64,000 bases of DNA from Pseudomonas nitroreducens (GTDB lineage Bacteria; Pseudomonadota; Gammaproteobacteria; Pseudomonadales; Pseudomonadaceae), in contig NZ_JACHLI010000002.1 of NCBI RefSeq assembly GCF_014204515.1, positions 62,001 through 126,000 of the forward strand, read 5' to 3'. Both the position numbers and the translations under genes were made by a program. Under the pieces are notes generated by a model that was not told the origin of the DNA, searched no databases, and saw nothing but the letters and a program-made list of their open reading frames with translations. Positions 18,795 to 30,211 of this stretch are shown in pieces. Within the stretch, counting starts at the first letter, position 1. Every line of letters begins with the position of its first letter.

Positions 18795-20327
18795 GTGTCC
18801 GTGGAACTTTGGCAGCAGTGCGTGGAGCTTCTGCGCGACGAGCTGCCGTCCCAGCAATTCAATACCTGGATCCGACCTCTGCAGGTCGAGGCCGAGGCTG
18901 AGGAGCTGCGCGTCTACGCACCCAACCGCTTCGTACTCGACTGGGTCAACGAGAAGTACATGGGGCGCATGCTCGAGCTGCTGAGCGAGCGCGGCAATGG
19001 CCAGATTCCGGCGATTTCGCTGCTGATCGGCAGCCGTCGCAGCCGTACTCCGCGCCCTGCCCTGGTGCCGACGCCCCAGGTGACCGTGCAGGCCGCCCCG
19101 GTGGCAGTCGCGCCTGTTCCCGTGGCTGCGCCGGCGCCGGTTGTTGCCCAGGCGATGCCCGAGCCACATCCGGTTCAGGCGGCACCGGTGCAGACCATGG
19201 CCGATCTCGACGAGTCGAGTCCGGGCATCGATCCGCTGGCCGCGGCCATGCCTGCCACTGCTGTGCGTACCGAACGCAATGTGCAGGTGGAAGGTGCGCT
19301 CAAGCACACCAGCTATCTCAACCGCACCTTTACCTTCGAGAATTTTGTCGAAGGCAAGTCCAACCAGCTGGCCCGCGCGGCAGCCTGGCAGGTGGCGGAC
19401 AACCTCAAGCATGGTTACAACCCGCTCTTCCTTTATGGTGGCGTCGGCCTGGGCAAGACCCACCTGATGCATGCTGTGGGTAACCACCTGCTGAAGAAGA
19501 ATCCCAATGCCAAGGTCGTGTACCTGCATTCGGAGCGTTTCGTCGCGGACATGGTGAAGGCGCTGCAGCTCAACGCCATCAACGAATTCAAGCGCTTCTA
19601 CCGTTCGGTGGACGCGCTGCTGATCGACGACATCCAGTTCTTCGCCCGCAAGGAGCGTTCCCAGGAAGAGTTCTTCCACACCTTCAACGCCCTTCTCGAA
19701 GGCGGCCAGCAGGTCATCCTGACCAGCGACCGCTACCCGAAGGAGATCGAGGGCCTGGAAGAGCGCCTGAAGTCGCGCTTCGGTTGGGGCCTGACGGTGG
19801 CCGTCGAGCCGCCGGAGCTGGAAACCCGCGTGGCGATCCTGATGAAGAAGGCCGAGCAGGCCAAGGTTGAGCTGCCGCACGACGCTGCGTTCTTCATCGC
19901 CCAGCGCATCCGCTCCAACGTGCGTGAACTGGAAGGTGCGCTCAAGCGCGTGATCGCCCACTCCCACTTCATGGGCCGGCCGATCACCATCGAGCTGATC
20001 CGCGAGTCGCTGAAGGACCTGCTGGCCCTGCAGGACAAGCTGGTCAGCATCGACAACATCCAGCGCACCGTCGCCGAGTACTACAAGATCAAGATCGCCG
20101 ACCTGCTGTCCAAGCGCCGCTCGCGCTCGGTGGCCCGTCCGCGCCAGGTAGCCATGGCACTTTCCAAGGAACTGACCAACCACAGCCTGCCGGAGATCGG
20201 CGTGGCCTTCGGCGGTCGGGATCACACCACGGTGCTGCACGCCTGTCGTAAGATCGCTCAACTCAAGGAATCCGACGCGGATATCCGCGAGGACTACAAG
20301 AACCTGCTGCGTACTCTGACCACCTGA
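18795..20327 (+). CDS. dnaA: Chromosomal replication initiator DnaA
   Basis: DnaA binds DnaA boxes, opens oriC and loads DnaB. The 510-residue protein starts at a GTG preceded by GGGGGA. Domain I is residues 1-85, a Pro/Ala/Val-rich linker follows (about 90-170), then the AAA+ domain with Walker A GGVGLGKTH and Walker B LLIDDIQFF, and C-terminal domain IV with the box-recognising motif GGRDHTTVLHA. The first gene of dnaA-dnaN-recF-gyrB. Confidence 0.99.
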   Translation: MSVELWQQCVELLRDELPSQQFNTWIRPLQVEAEAEELRVYAPNRFVLDWVNEKYMGRMLELLSERGNGQIPAISLLIGSRRSRTPRPALVPTPQVTVQAAPVAVAPVPVAAPAPVVAQAMPEPHPVQAAPVQTMADLDESSPGIDPLAAAMPATAVRTERNVQVEGALKHTSYLNRTFTFENFVEGKSNQLARAAAWQVADNLKHGYNPLFLYGGVGLGKTHLMHAVGNHLLKKNPNAKVVYLHSERFVADMVKALQLNAINEFKRFYRSVDALLIDDIQFFARKERSQEEFFHTFNALLEGGQQVILTSDRYPKEIEGLEERLKSRFGWGLTVAVEPPELETRVAILMKKAEQAKVELPHDAAFFIAQRIRSNVRELEGALKRVIAHSHFMGRPITIELIRESLKDLLALQDKLVSIDNIQRTVAEYYKIKIADLLSKRRSRSVARPRQVAMALSKELTNHSLPEIGVAFGGRDHTTVLHACRKIAQLKESDADIREDYKNLLRTLTT

Positions 20328-20356
20328 CGCAGCCTCACGAGGCAAGGGACTAGACC

Positions 20357-21463
20357 ATGCATTTCACTATTCAACGCGAAGCTCTGTTGAAACCCCTGCA
20401 ACTGGTCGCTGGCGTTGTCGAGCGCCGCCAGACGCTGCCGGTTCTTTCCAACGTCCTGCTGGTCGTCGAAGGCCAGCAGCTGTCGCTCACCGGTACCGAC
20501 CTGGAAGTCGAACTGGTGGGTCGTGTCGCCCTGGAAGATGCCGCCGAACCGGGCGAGATCACCGTGCCGGCGCGCAAGCTGATGGACATCTGCAAGAGCC
20601 TGCCCAGCGACGCCGTGATCGATATCCGCGTCGACGAGCAGAAGCTCCTGGTGAAGGCCGGCCGCAGCCGCTTCACCCTGTCCACCCTGCCGGCCAACGA
20701 CTTCCCCACCGTGGAAGAAGGCCCGGGTTCGCTGACCTTCAGCCTGGTGCAGAGCAAGCTGCGTCGCCTGATCGATCGCACCAGCTTCGCCATGGCGCAG
20801 CAGGACGTCCGCTACTACCTCAACGGCATGCTGCTGGAAGTGGGCGGCGGCACCCTGCGCGCGGTTGCCACCGACGGTCACCGTCTGGCCATGTGCTCGC
20901 TGAGCAATGGCGTGCCGGAAGCCCAGGATCGCCATCAGGTCATCGTGCCGCGTAAAGGCATCCTCGAACTGGCGCGCCTGCTCACCGAGCAGGACGGCGA
21001 AGTGTCCATCGTCCTTGGCCAACACCACATCCGTGCAACCACCGGCGAGTTCACCTTCACCTCCAAGCTGGTCGACGGCAAGTTCCCCGATTACGAGCGC
21101 GTGCTGCCCAAGGGTGGCGACAAGCTGGTCATCGGCGACCGCCAGGTGCTGCGTGAAGCGTTCAGCCGTACCGCGATCCTGTCCAACGAGAAGTACCGCG
21201 GCATTCGCCTGCAACTCTCCAACGGTCTCCTGAAAATCCAGGCGAACAACCCGGAACAGGAAGAAGCGGAAGAAGAAGTACAGGTGGACTACAACGGTGG
21301 CAATCTGGAAATCGGCTTCAACGTCAGCTACCTGCTGGATGTGCTGGGTGTGATGGGTACCGAGCAGGTGCGCATGATCCTCTCCGATTCCAACAGCAGT
21401 GCCCTGGTGCAGGAAGCGGACAACGACGACTCCGCCTACGTCGTCATGCCGATGCGCCTCTGA
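20357..21463 (+). CDS. dnaN: DNA polymerase III sliding clamp (beta subunit)
   Basis: DnaN is the ring-shaped processivity clamp that encircles DNA. The 368-residue protein has the three-domain clamp fold; conserved blocks include RQTLPVLSNVLL, the ATDGHRLA segment and the C-terminal VVMPMRL. It is 29 bases downstream of dnaA with AAGGGA before its ATG. Confidence 0.98.
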   Translation: MHFTIQREALLKPLQLVAGVVERRQTLPVLSNVLLVVEGQQLSLTGTDLEVELVGRVALEDAAEPGEITVPARKLMDICKSLPSDAVIDIRVDEQKLLVKAGRSRFTLSTLPANDFPTVEEGPGSLTFSLVQSKLRRLIDRTSFAMAQQDVRYYLNGMLLEVGGGTLRAVATDGHRLAMCSLSNGVPEAQDRHQVIVPRKGILELARLLTEQDGEVSIVLGQHHIRATTGEFTFTSKLVDGKFPDYERVLPKGGDKLVIGDRQVLREAFSRTAILSNEKYRGIRLQLSNGLLKIQANNPEQEEAEEEVQVDYNGGNLEIGFNVSYLLDVLGVMGTEQVRMILSDSNSSALVQEADNDDSAYVVMPMRL

Positions 21464-21472
21464 CGCGTATCG

Positions 21473-22578
21473 ATGTCCCTTACCCGCCTTTCGGTCACCG
21501 CGGTGCGCAACCTGCACCCGGTGACCTTCTCCCCCTCCCCCCGCATCAACATCCTCTACGGCGAAAACGGCAGCGGCAAGACCAGCGTGCTGGAAGCCAT
21601 TTACCTGCTCGGCCTCGCCCGTTCCTTCCGCAGCATGCGCCTGCAACCTGTCATCCAGTACGAAGAACCGGCTTGCACGGTGTTCGGACAGGTTCGCCTG
21701 GGCAACGGCTTCGATAGCAGCCTGGGGGTTTCCCGCGATCGCCAGGGCGAGTTCCAGATTCGCATCGACGGCCAGAATGCCCGCAGTGCCGCGCAGTTAG
21801 CTGAAACCCTGCCGCTGCAACTGATCAATCCGGACAGCTTCCGCCTGCTGGAAGGTGCGCCGAAGATTCGCCGGCAGTTCCTCGACTGGGGAGTGTTCCA
21901 CGTGGAACAACGCTTCATGGTCGCCTGGCAAAGACTGCAGAAGGCCCTGCGGCAGCGGAACTCGTGGCTCCGACATGGTAAACTGGACGGTGCTTCGCAG
22001 GCCGCGTGGGACCGCGAATTGTGCTCGGCGAGCGACGAAATCGACGCCTACCGACGGTCCTATATCCAGGCTCTAAAACCCCAGTTCGAGCGGACTCTGG
22101 CCGAGCTGATCCAGATCGATGATCTGACGCTCAGCTATTACCGGGGTTGGGACAAGGAGCGCGACCTGACCGATGTGCTGTCTTCCAGTCTGCTGCGCGA
22201 TCAGCAGATGGGACACACCCAGGCAGGACCGCAACGGGCGGATCTGAGAATTCGCCTGGGGGGACACAATGCCGCGGAGATACTGTCCCGCGGTCAACAG
22301 AAACTGGTGGTCTGCGCGCTGCGGATCGCCCAGGGGCACTTGATCAACCAGGCCAAGCGCGGACAGTGCGTTTACCTGGTGGATGACCTCCCCTCCGAAT
22401 TGGATGAGAAGCATCGGTTGTCGTTGTGCCGACTTCTCGAAGATCTGGGTTGCCAGGTATTCATCACCTGCGTCGATCCGCACTTATTGAAAGACGGCTG
22501 GCAAACGGAAACGCCGGTGTCGATGTTCCACGTGGAACATGGGCGCGTCTCTCAGGACACTACCATCGGGAGTGAAGA

Positions 22579-22582
<4 letters not shown>
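21473..22582 (+). CDS. recF: DNA replication and repair protein RecF
   Basis: RecF is an SMC-like ATPase that helps load RecA at gaps through RecFOR. The 369-residue protein has Walker A GENGSGKTSVLEA, the ABC signature LSRGQQKLVV and Walker B VYLVDDLPSELD. Its coding sequence contains both perfect parS sites in this window (21894 and 22524). It overlaps gyrB by four bases (ATGA). Confidence 0.97.
21894..21909. other. parS site 1 (within recF)
   Basis: TGTTCCACGTGGAACA is an exact 16-bp palindromic parS, the ParB-binding centromere. It lies about 3.1 kb from oriC and inside recF codons. Confidence 0.93.
22524..22539. other. parS site 2 (within recF)
   Basis: A second exact TGTTCCACGTGGAACA lies 630 bp from the first, near the 3' end of recF. 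The pair probably acts as the main nucleation cluster for ParB. Confidence 0.93.
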
Positions 22583-24996
<2,414 letters not shown>

Positions 24997-25013
24997 TCCG
25001 GGAAGTTCCAGGC

Positions 25014-25047
25014 AAAAAGAAAGGGCCCTTCGGGGCCCTTTCTTTTT
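25014..25047. terminator. Bidirectional terminator between gyrB and plsC
   Basis: A perfect 15-bp stem (25014-25028 with 25033-25047) is closed by a TTCG tetraloop. A-rich and T-rich ends give a U-tract in both directions, suited to the convergent gyrB and plsC genes. Confidence 0.95.
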
Positions 25048-25062
25048 GCTCCTGAGAATGCC

Positions 25063-25836
25063 TCAGGACGCTTCGGCGACCGTCTGCGGGGTCGCATCGG
25101 CTGGCAGCTCGCCCATGTCGCGCAGAGTCTGCGCAACCCAGTTCTCGGCGCGCTGGTTGAGTTCGGCGATGGCGCGCGGGCCCTCCCCTTCGGCGTACAT
25201 GACCGGGCCGATCACCACCTGGATGGTGCCGGGATACTTCGCCCAGCCATTCTTCGGCCAGCAGTGCCCGGCGTTGTGGGCAATCGGCAGCACCGGCAGT
25301 TGGGCATTCACCGCCAGGGCGGCGCCGCCGCGGGAGAACTTGCCCATCTGGCCGGTAGGAATGCGCGTGCCTTCCGGGAAGACCACCACCCAGGCGCCCT
25401 GCTTGAGGCGCTGATCGCCGATCCGGGCCAGTTGCTTGAGCGCGGCCTTGGGTTGGCTTCTGTCGATGGCAATGGGCCTGAGCAGGGCCATTGCCCAGCC
25501 GAAGAAGGGAACGAACAGCAGCTCGCGCTTGAGCACCTGGGCAACCGGCTCGAAGTAGCCCGTGAGGAAGAAGGTCTCCCAGGTGCTCTGATGCTTGGCG
25601 AGGATCACGCAGGGCTGCTCGGGGATATTCTCCGCCCCCTTGAGTTCGTAGCGCACGCCGACCATCCAGGAGGCCAGCCAGACGGCGAACTTGCACCAGG
25701 CCTGGGCGATGAAACGGTAGCGCGCACGGTACGGCAGGAAGGGCGCGATGAGCAGGCTGAGGGTGCCCCAGACGAAGGCGCTGGACGACAGCAGCAGGTA
25801 GAAGAGAACGGTTCTGATGGCCTGCACTATCGACAT
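25063..25836 (-). CDS. 1-acyl-sn-glycerol-3-phosphate acyltransferase (PlsC family)
   Basis: This 257-residue enzyme acylates lysophosphatidic acid to phosphatidic acid in phospholipid synthesis at the inner membrane. It has an N-terminal membrane segment (TVLFYLLLSSSAFVWGTLSL), the acyltransferase motif HQSTWE (H-x4-E form) and FPEGTR. I chose the ATG at 25834-25836 (MSIVQAIRTVLF); a longer frame adds 12 poorly supported residues. The homologue next to gmhB in P. aeruginosa is called lptA; several PlsC paralogues exist in pseudomonads. Confidence 0.9.
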   Translation of the reverse strand: MSIVQAIRTVLFYLLLSSSAFVWGTLSLLIAPFLPYRARYRFIAQAWCKFAVWLASWMVGVRYELKGAENIPEQPCVILAKHQSTWETFFLTGYFEPVAQVLKRELLFVPFFGWAMALLRPIAIDRSQPKAALKQLARIGDQRLKQGAWVVVFPEGTRIPTGQMGKFSRGGAALAVNAQLPVLPIAHNAGHCWPKNGWAKYPGTIQVVIGPVMYAEGEGPRAIAELNQRAENWVAQTLRDMGELPADATPQTVAEAS

Positions 25837-25849
25837 GGGGAATGGGTCC

Positions 25850-26380
25850 TCAGGAAAGAAGTTGGTCGGCAACGGCCGCCAGATCGTCGAATACCAGCGT
25901 GCCTTCGGGCAACGGCTTGGCCAGGGTTCGTTCGCCCTTGCCGGTCTTTACCAACACGGGCTGACAATCGACGGCCAGCGCGGCGTCCAGGTCACCCCGA
26001 CTGTCACCGACGAACCAGACTCCTTGCAGGTCTGTGCCGTAATACTGGGCAATCTGTCGCAGCATACCGGGTTTCGGCTTGCGGCAGTCGCAGCCATCGT
26101 CGGGACCATGGGGACAGTAGACCACCACGCCGAGTTCACCGCCCTGCTCCGCCACCAGTTCGCGCAGGCGCTGGTGCATGCTTTCCAGCGTCGCCAGGTC
26201 GTAGTAGCCGCGGGCGATGCCCGATTGGTTTGTGGCCACGGCCACGGTCCAGCCGGCCTTGCTCAGGCGGGCGATGGCGGTGATCGCGCTGGGGATCGGA
26301 ATCCACTCGTCGAGGGATTTGATGTAGGCGTCGGAGTCCTGGTTGATGACACCGTCGCGGTCGAGGATCAGTAGTTTCAT
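25850..26380 (-). CDS. gmhB: D-glycero-beta-D-manno-heptose 1,7-bisphosphate 7-phosphatase
   Basis: GmhB removes the 7-phosphate during ADP-heptose synthesis for the LPS inner core. The 176-residue HAD-family protein begins LLILDRDGVINQD (nucleophile DxD) and has the zinc-binding loop CPHGPDDGCDCRKPKPG and the WFVGDSRGDLDAA motif. It lies between glyS and plsC as in other Pseudomonas. Confidence 0.95.
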   Translation of the reverse strand: MKLLILDRDGVINQDSDAYIKSLDEWIPIPSAITAIARLSKAGWTVAVATNQSGIARGYYDLATLESMHQRLRELVAEQGGELGVVVYCPHGPDDGCDCRKPKPGMLRQIAQYYGTDLQGVWFVGDSRGDLDAALAVDCQPVLVKTGKGERTLAKPLPEGTLVFDDLAAVADQLLS

Positions 26381-26385
26381 GAGAT

Positions 26386-26452
26386 GGCTTCAGGCTGCAA
26401 GCCACAGGCTGCAGGCGGAGCGCACGCCTGCAGCTTGCCGCCTGAAGCCTGT
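26386..26452. repeat. Long imperfect palindrome between glyS and gmhB
   Basis: The outer arms 26386-26395 and 26440-26449 (GGCTTCAGGC and GCCTGAAGCC) and inner arms 26409-26417 and 26425-26433 (CTGCAGGCG and CGCCTGCAG) are perfectly complementary. The GCTGCAAGC-type wording is common in Pseudomonas intergenic repeats. It may stabilise or terminate the glyQS transcript. Confidence 0.65.
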
Positions 26453-26465
26453 AGCCGTTGGGCGG

Positions 26466-28520
26466 TTAGCCCAACAGGGAGATGTCGGCGACGCCGAGGA
26501 ACAACCCGCGCAGCTTCGCCAGCAACGCGTAGCGGTTGGCCTTCACGGCGTTGTCGTCGGCGTTGACCAGCACTTCCTCGAAGAAGGCATCGACCGGCGC
26601 ACGCAGGGCTGCCAGGCGGGCCAGGGCAGCGCGATAGTCGCGAGCTGCGGCCAGCGGAGCCACTTCGCTTTCGGCTGCTGCTACGGCGCTGCCAAGGGCC
26701 TTCTCGGCGGACTCGGTGAACAGACCGGCGTCGACGGCGGCAGGTACGTCGCCTTCGGCCTTGGCCAGGATGTTCGACACGCGCTTGTTGGCAGCCGCCA
26801 GGGCAGCCGCTTCGGGCAGCTGACGGAAGGCCTGCACCGCCTGCACGCGTTGGTCGAAGTCCAGCGGAGCGGTCGGCTTGAGCGCACGTACGGCCTGGTA
26901 CACGGCCACGTCGACGCCTTCGTCCTCGTAGCGGGCGCGCAGGCGGTCGAAGACGAAGTCCTGCACCTGTTCGGACAGGCCGTCAGCCTTCACCTTGTCG
27001 CCGTACTGGGCAACGGCCACACAGATGGCGTCGACCAGGTCCAGGTCCAGCTGCTTCTCGATGAGGATGCGCAGCACGCCCAGGGCGGCACGGCGCAGGG
27101 CGTACGGGTCCTTGCTGCCGGTGGGCAGCATGCCGATACCGAAGATGCCGACCAGGGTGTCGAGCTTGTCGGCCACGGCCACCGCGGCACCGGTCAGGGT
27201 ACTCGGCAGTTCGGCGCCGGCGCCGCGTGGCATGTACTGCTCGTTCAGCGCCAGGGCGACGTCCTTGGCCTCACCACCGGCAGTGGCGTAGTAGTAACCG
27301 GCGATGCCCTGCATTTCCGGGAATTCGCCGACCATCTCGGTGGCCAGGTCGCACTTGGAGAGGATGCCGGCGCGGGCAGCATTGGTGGCGTCACCGCCGA
27401 TGCGTGCGGCGATGTAGGCGGCCAGTTTGGAAACGCGCTCGGCTTTCTCGTAGACGGTGCCGAGCTGGGCCTGGAACACCACGTTCTTCAGACGGGCGTT
27501 GAAGGCTTCCAGCGGCTGCTTCTGGTCCTGCTTGAAGAAGAACTCGGCGTCGGTCAGGCGCGGACGCACGACCTTCTCGTTGCCGGAAATGATCTGCTCC
27601 GGCGCCTTGCTCTCGACGTTGGCCACGGTGATGAAGCGCGGCAGCAGCTTGCCGTTGGCGTCCAGCAGGCAGAAGTACTTCTGGTTGTCCTGCATGGTGG
27701 TGATCAGGGCTTCCTGCGGCACGGCGAGGAAGCGCTCCTCGAAGGAGCACACCAGCGGCACGGGCCACTCGACCAGCGCGGTCACTTCGTCCAGCAGGTC
27801 GGCCGGAACAATGGCGCTGCCCTTCTGCTCGGCAGCCAGTTCGGCGACACGCTTGGAGATGATCGCCCGGCGCTCGGCGAAGTAGGCCAGCACGTAGGCG
27901 CTGCGCAGGTCTTCCAGGTAGTTGCCCGGCGCCGAAATGCGCACGTTGGCTGGATTGTGGAAACGGTGGCCACGGGATTCGCGACCGGCCTTTCTGGTGA
28001 GGATCTCGCAGTCGACGACATCATCGCCGAACAGCATCACCAGCCACTGGGTCGGACGCACGAACTCTTCACGGCGGGCCGCCCAGCGCATGCGCTTGGG
28101 AATCGGCAGGTCGTTCAGCGAGGCTTCGACGATGCCCGGCAGCAGGCCCACGGCGGGTTGGCCGGCGATGGTCTGGCTGAACTTGAGCTTCGGGCCGCTC
28201 TTGTCGATCTGCTCCAGGTCCACGCCGCACTTCTTGGCGAAGCCCAGGGCGGCCTGGGTCGGGTTGCCGCTGGCGTCGAAGGCGGCCTGCAGCGGCGGGC
28301 CGTCGAGGTTCACGGTGCGATCGGGCTGCTGCACGGCGAGCTGGTCGATCTGCACGGCCAGGCGGCGCGGCGCGGCGTAGCAGCGCGCGGCGGCGTAGGT
28401 CAGGCCGGCGGCCTTGAGGCCCTTCTCGATGCCGGCCAGGAAGGCTTCACCGAGACTTTTCAGCGCCTTGGGTGGCAGCTCTTCGGTGCCCAGTTCGACG
28501 AGGAAATCCTTCGCGCTCAT
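26466..28520 (-). CDS. glyS: Glycyl-tRNA synthetase beta subunit
   Basis: GlyS is the tRNA-binding chain of the heterotetrameric (alpha2beta2) glycyl-tRNA synthetase. The 684-residue protein starts SAKDFLVELGTEELPPKALKS-like in the standard way and contains EWPVPLVCSFEERFLAVPQE and ALRRAALGVLRI near the anticodon-binding region. Its ATG overlaps the glyQ stop codon by one base (TAATG), coupling the two subunits. Confidence 0.97.
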   Translation of the reverse strand: MSAKDFLVELGTEELPPKALKSLGEAFLAGIEKGLKAAGLTYAAARCYAAPRRLAVQIDQLAVQQPDRTVNLDGPPLQAAFDASGNPTQAALGFAKKCGVDLEQIDKSGPKLKFSQTIAGQPAVGLLPGIVEASLNDLPIPKRMRWAARREEFVRPTQWLVMLFGDDVVDCEILTRKAGRESRGHRFHNPANVRISAPGNYLEDLRSAYVLAYFAERRAIISKRVAELAAEQKGSAIVPADLLDEVTALVEWPVPLVCSFEERFLAVPQEALITTMQDNQKYFCLLDANGKLLPRFITVANVESKAPEQIISGNEKVVRPRLTDAEFFFKQDQKQPLEAFNARLKNVVFQAQLGTVYEKAERVSKLAAYIAARIGGDATNAARAGILSKCDLATEMVGEFPEMQGIAGYYYATAGGEAKDVALALNEQYMPRGAGAELPSTLTGAAVAVADKLDTLVGIFGIGMLPTGSKDPYALRRAALGVLRILIEKQLDLDLVDAICVAVAQYGDKVKADGLSEQVQDFVFDRLRARYEDEGVDVAVYQAVRALKPTAPLDFDQRVQAVQAFRQLPEAAALAAANKRVSNILAKAEGDVPAAVDAGLFTESAEKALGSAVAAAESEVAPLAAARDYRAALARLAALRAPVDAFFEEVLVNADDNAVKANRYALLAKLRGLFLGVADISLLG

Positions 28521-29467
28521 TATTCGGCCTCCTTCAGCTTGGCCAGTACTTCGTCACGCAATTCGGGGGTGGCCATCGGGAAGCCGAGGCGGGCGCGCGC
28601 CTGCAGGTAGCTCTGCGCCACGGCGCGGGCCAGGGTGCGCACGCGCAGGATGTAGCGCTGACGCTCGGTCACCGAGATGGCGCGGCGGGCGTCCAGCAGG
28701 TTGAAGGTATGCGAGGCCTTGAGGACCATCTCGTAGGTCGGCAGCGGCAGCTGCAGCTCGATCAGGCGGTTGGCTTCGCTTTCGTAGAAGTCGAACAGCT
28801 CAAACAGCTTCTCGACGTTGGCGTGTTCGAAGTTGTAGGTCGACTGCTCCACCTCGTTCTGATGGAACACATCGCCATAGGTGACCTTGCCGAACGGGCC
28901 GTCGGCCCACACCAGGTCGTACACCGAATCGACGCCCTGGATGTACATGGCCAGGCGTTCCAGGCCGTAGGTGATCTCACCGGTGACCGGGTAGCACTCG
29001 ATGCCGCCCACCTGCTGGAAGTAGGTGAACTGGGTGACTTCCATGCCGTTCAGCCAGATTTCCCAGCCCAGGCCCCACGCGCCAAGAGTTGGCGATTCCC
29101 AGTTGTCCTCGACGAAGCGGATGTCGTGCACCAGCGGGTCGATGCCGATGGCCTGCAGCGAGCCCAGGTACAGTTCCTGGAAGTTTTCCGGGTTGGGCTT
29201 GAGGACCACCTGGAACTGGTAGTAGTGCTGCAGGCGGTTGGGGTTCTCGCCGTAGCGGCCGTCGGTCGGACGGCGGCTCGGTTGCACGTAGGCCGCGTTC
29301 CAGGTTTCCGGGCCCACGGCGCGGAGGAAGGTGGCGGTGTGGAAGGTGCCGGCGCCTACTTCCATGTCGTAGGGCTGCAGCACCACGCAGCCCTGATCGG
29401 CCCAGTATTTTTGCAGGGCGAGGATCAGGTCCTGGAAGGTGGGCACGGCGGGCGTAGTCTGGCTCAC
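28520..29467 (-). CDS. glyQ: Glycyl-tRNA synthetase alpha subunit
   Basis: GlyQ is the catalytic class II chain that activates glycine. At 315 residues it matches the family; motifs include YVQPSRRPTDGRYGENPNR and GWEIWLNGMEVTQFTYFQQ. I chose the GTG at 29465-29467 (MSQTTPAVPTF) because AGGTGA lies five bases upstream; a GTG nine bases further up overlaps that ribosome-binding site. Confidence 0.96.
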   Translation of the reverse strand: MSQTTPAVPTFQDLILALQKYWADQGCVVLQPYDMEVGAGTFHTATFLRAVGPETWNAAYVQPSRRPTDGRYGENPNRLQHYYQFQVVLKPNPENFQELYLGSLQAIGIDPLVHDIRFVEDNWESPTLGAWGLGWEIWLNGMEVTQFTYFQQVGGIECYPVTGEITYGLERLAMYIQGVDSVYDLVWADGPFGKVTYGDVFHQNEVEQSTYNFEHANVEKLFELFDFYESEANRLIELQLPLPTYEMVLKASHTFNLLDARRAISVTERQRYILRVRTLARAVAQSYLQARARLGFPMATPELRDEVLAKLKEAE

Positions 29468-29505
29468 GAAAATCACCTGTGCTGGATATGCGACTAAAAC
29501 CCGGC

Positions 29506-29511
29506 AGTATA
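29506..29511 (-). promoter_or_regulatory. Candidate -10 of glyQ
   Basis: TATACT on the minus strand lies about 40 bases before the glyQ start. No good -35 hexamer is seen 16-18 bases upstream, so this is tentative. Confidence 0.3.
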
Positions 29512-29598
29512 CCCCAAGACGCTTGCCGCTTGGGCCTCACAGCGCTTTCCGGGCGCCCAGCGGGAGTTCACGGATTGGCAGGAAAACCGATCGATTGA

Positions 29599-29614
29599 CT
29601 GTATTTTCATACAG
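29599..29614. promoter_or_regulatory. LexA-like SOS box upstream of tag
   Basis: CTGTATTTTCATACAG fits the CTG-N10-CAG LexA consensus, and its 6-bp arms CTGTAT and ATACAG are perfectly palindromic. It ends 42 bases before the tag start and is followed by a TATAGT (29624-29629) that could be a -10. It is 132 bp from glyQ on the other strand. Confidence 0.7.
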
Positions 29615-29656
29615 TGAATTGTCTATAGTCGGATTTTCCCTGTCAGGACGACCGCC

Positions 29657-30211
29657 ATGCCTCGCTGCTTCTGGTGTAACGACGACCCGCTGTACATCGA
29701 CTACCACGACAACGAGTGGGGCGTGCCACAGCGCGACGCGCGGGCGCTGTTCGAGATGATCCTCCTCGAGGGCGCCCAGGCCGGGCTGTCGTGGATCACC
29801 GTGCTGAAGAAGCGCGAGCGCTACCGCGAGGTGCTGTTCGGCTTCGACCCCGAACGCCTGGCGCGCATGACCGACGAGGAAATCGAGGAGCGCATGCAGG
29901 ACCCCGGCATCATCCGCAACTTCGCCAAGCTCAAGGCGGCGCGGCAGAACGCCCAGGCCTGGCTGAAGCTGGAGGATCCGGTGACCTTCCTCTGGTCCTT
30001 CGTCGGCGGCCAGCCCAAGGTCAATCACTTCCGCGAACGCGGCGACGTGCCGGCGGTGACGCCCGAGGCCGAGGCCATGAGCAAGGCCCTGCGCAAGGCC
30101 GGTTTCAACTTCGTCGGCCCGACCATCTGCTACGCCTTCATGCAGGCCACCGGCATGGTGATGGATCACACCGTCGACTGCGACCGCTACGCCCAGCTCA
30201 CCCGCGCCTAA
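29657..30211 (+). CDS. tag: DNA-3-methyladenine glycosylase I
   Basis: Tag excises 3-methyladenine from alkylated DNA. The 184-residue protein keeps the zinc ligands Cys4, His17, His171 and Cys175 and the catalytic-pocket Glu38 in LLEGAQAGLSW. It is preceded by a LexA-like box, suggesting induction by DNA damage in this organism. Its stop codon overlaps the stop of the convergent exosortase gene. Confidence 0.97.
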   Translation: MPRCFWCNDDPLYIDYHDNEWGVPQRDARALFEMILLEGAQAGLSWITVLKKRERYREVLFGFDPERLARMTDEEIEERMQDPGIIRNFAKLKAARQNAQAWLKLEDPVTFLWSFVGGQPKVNHFRERGDVPAVTPEAEAMSKALRKAGFNFVGPTICYAFMQATGMVMDHTVDCDRYAQLTRA

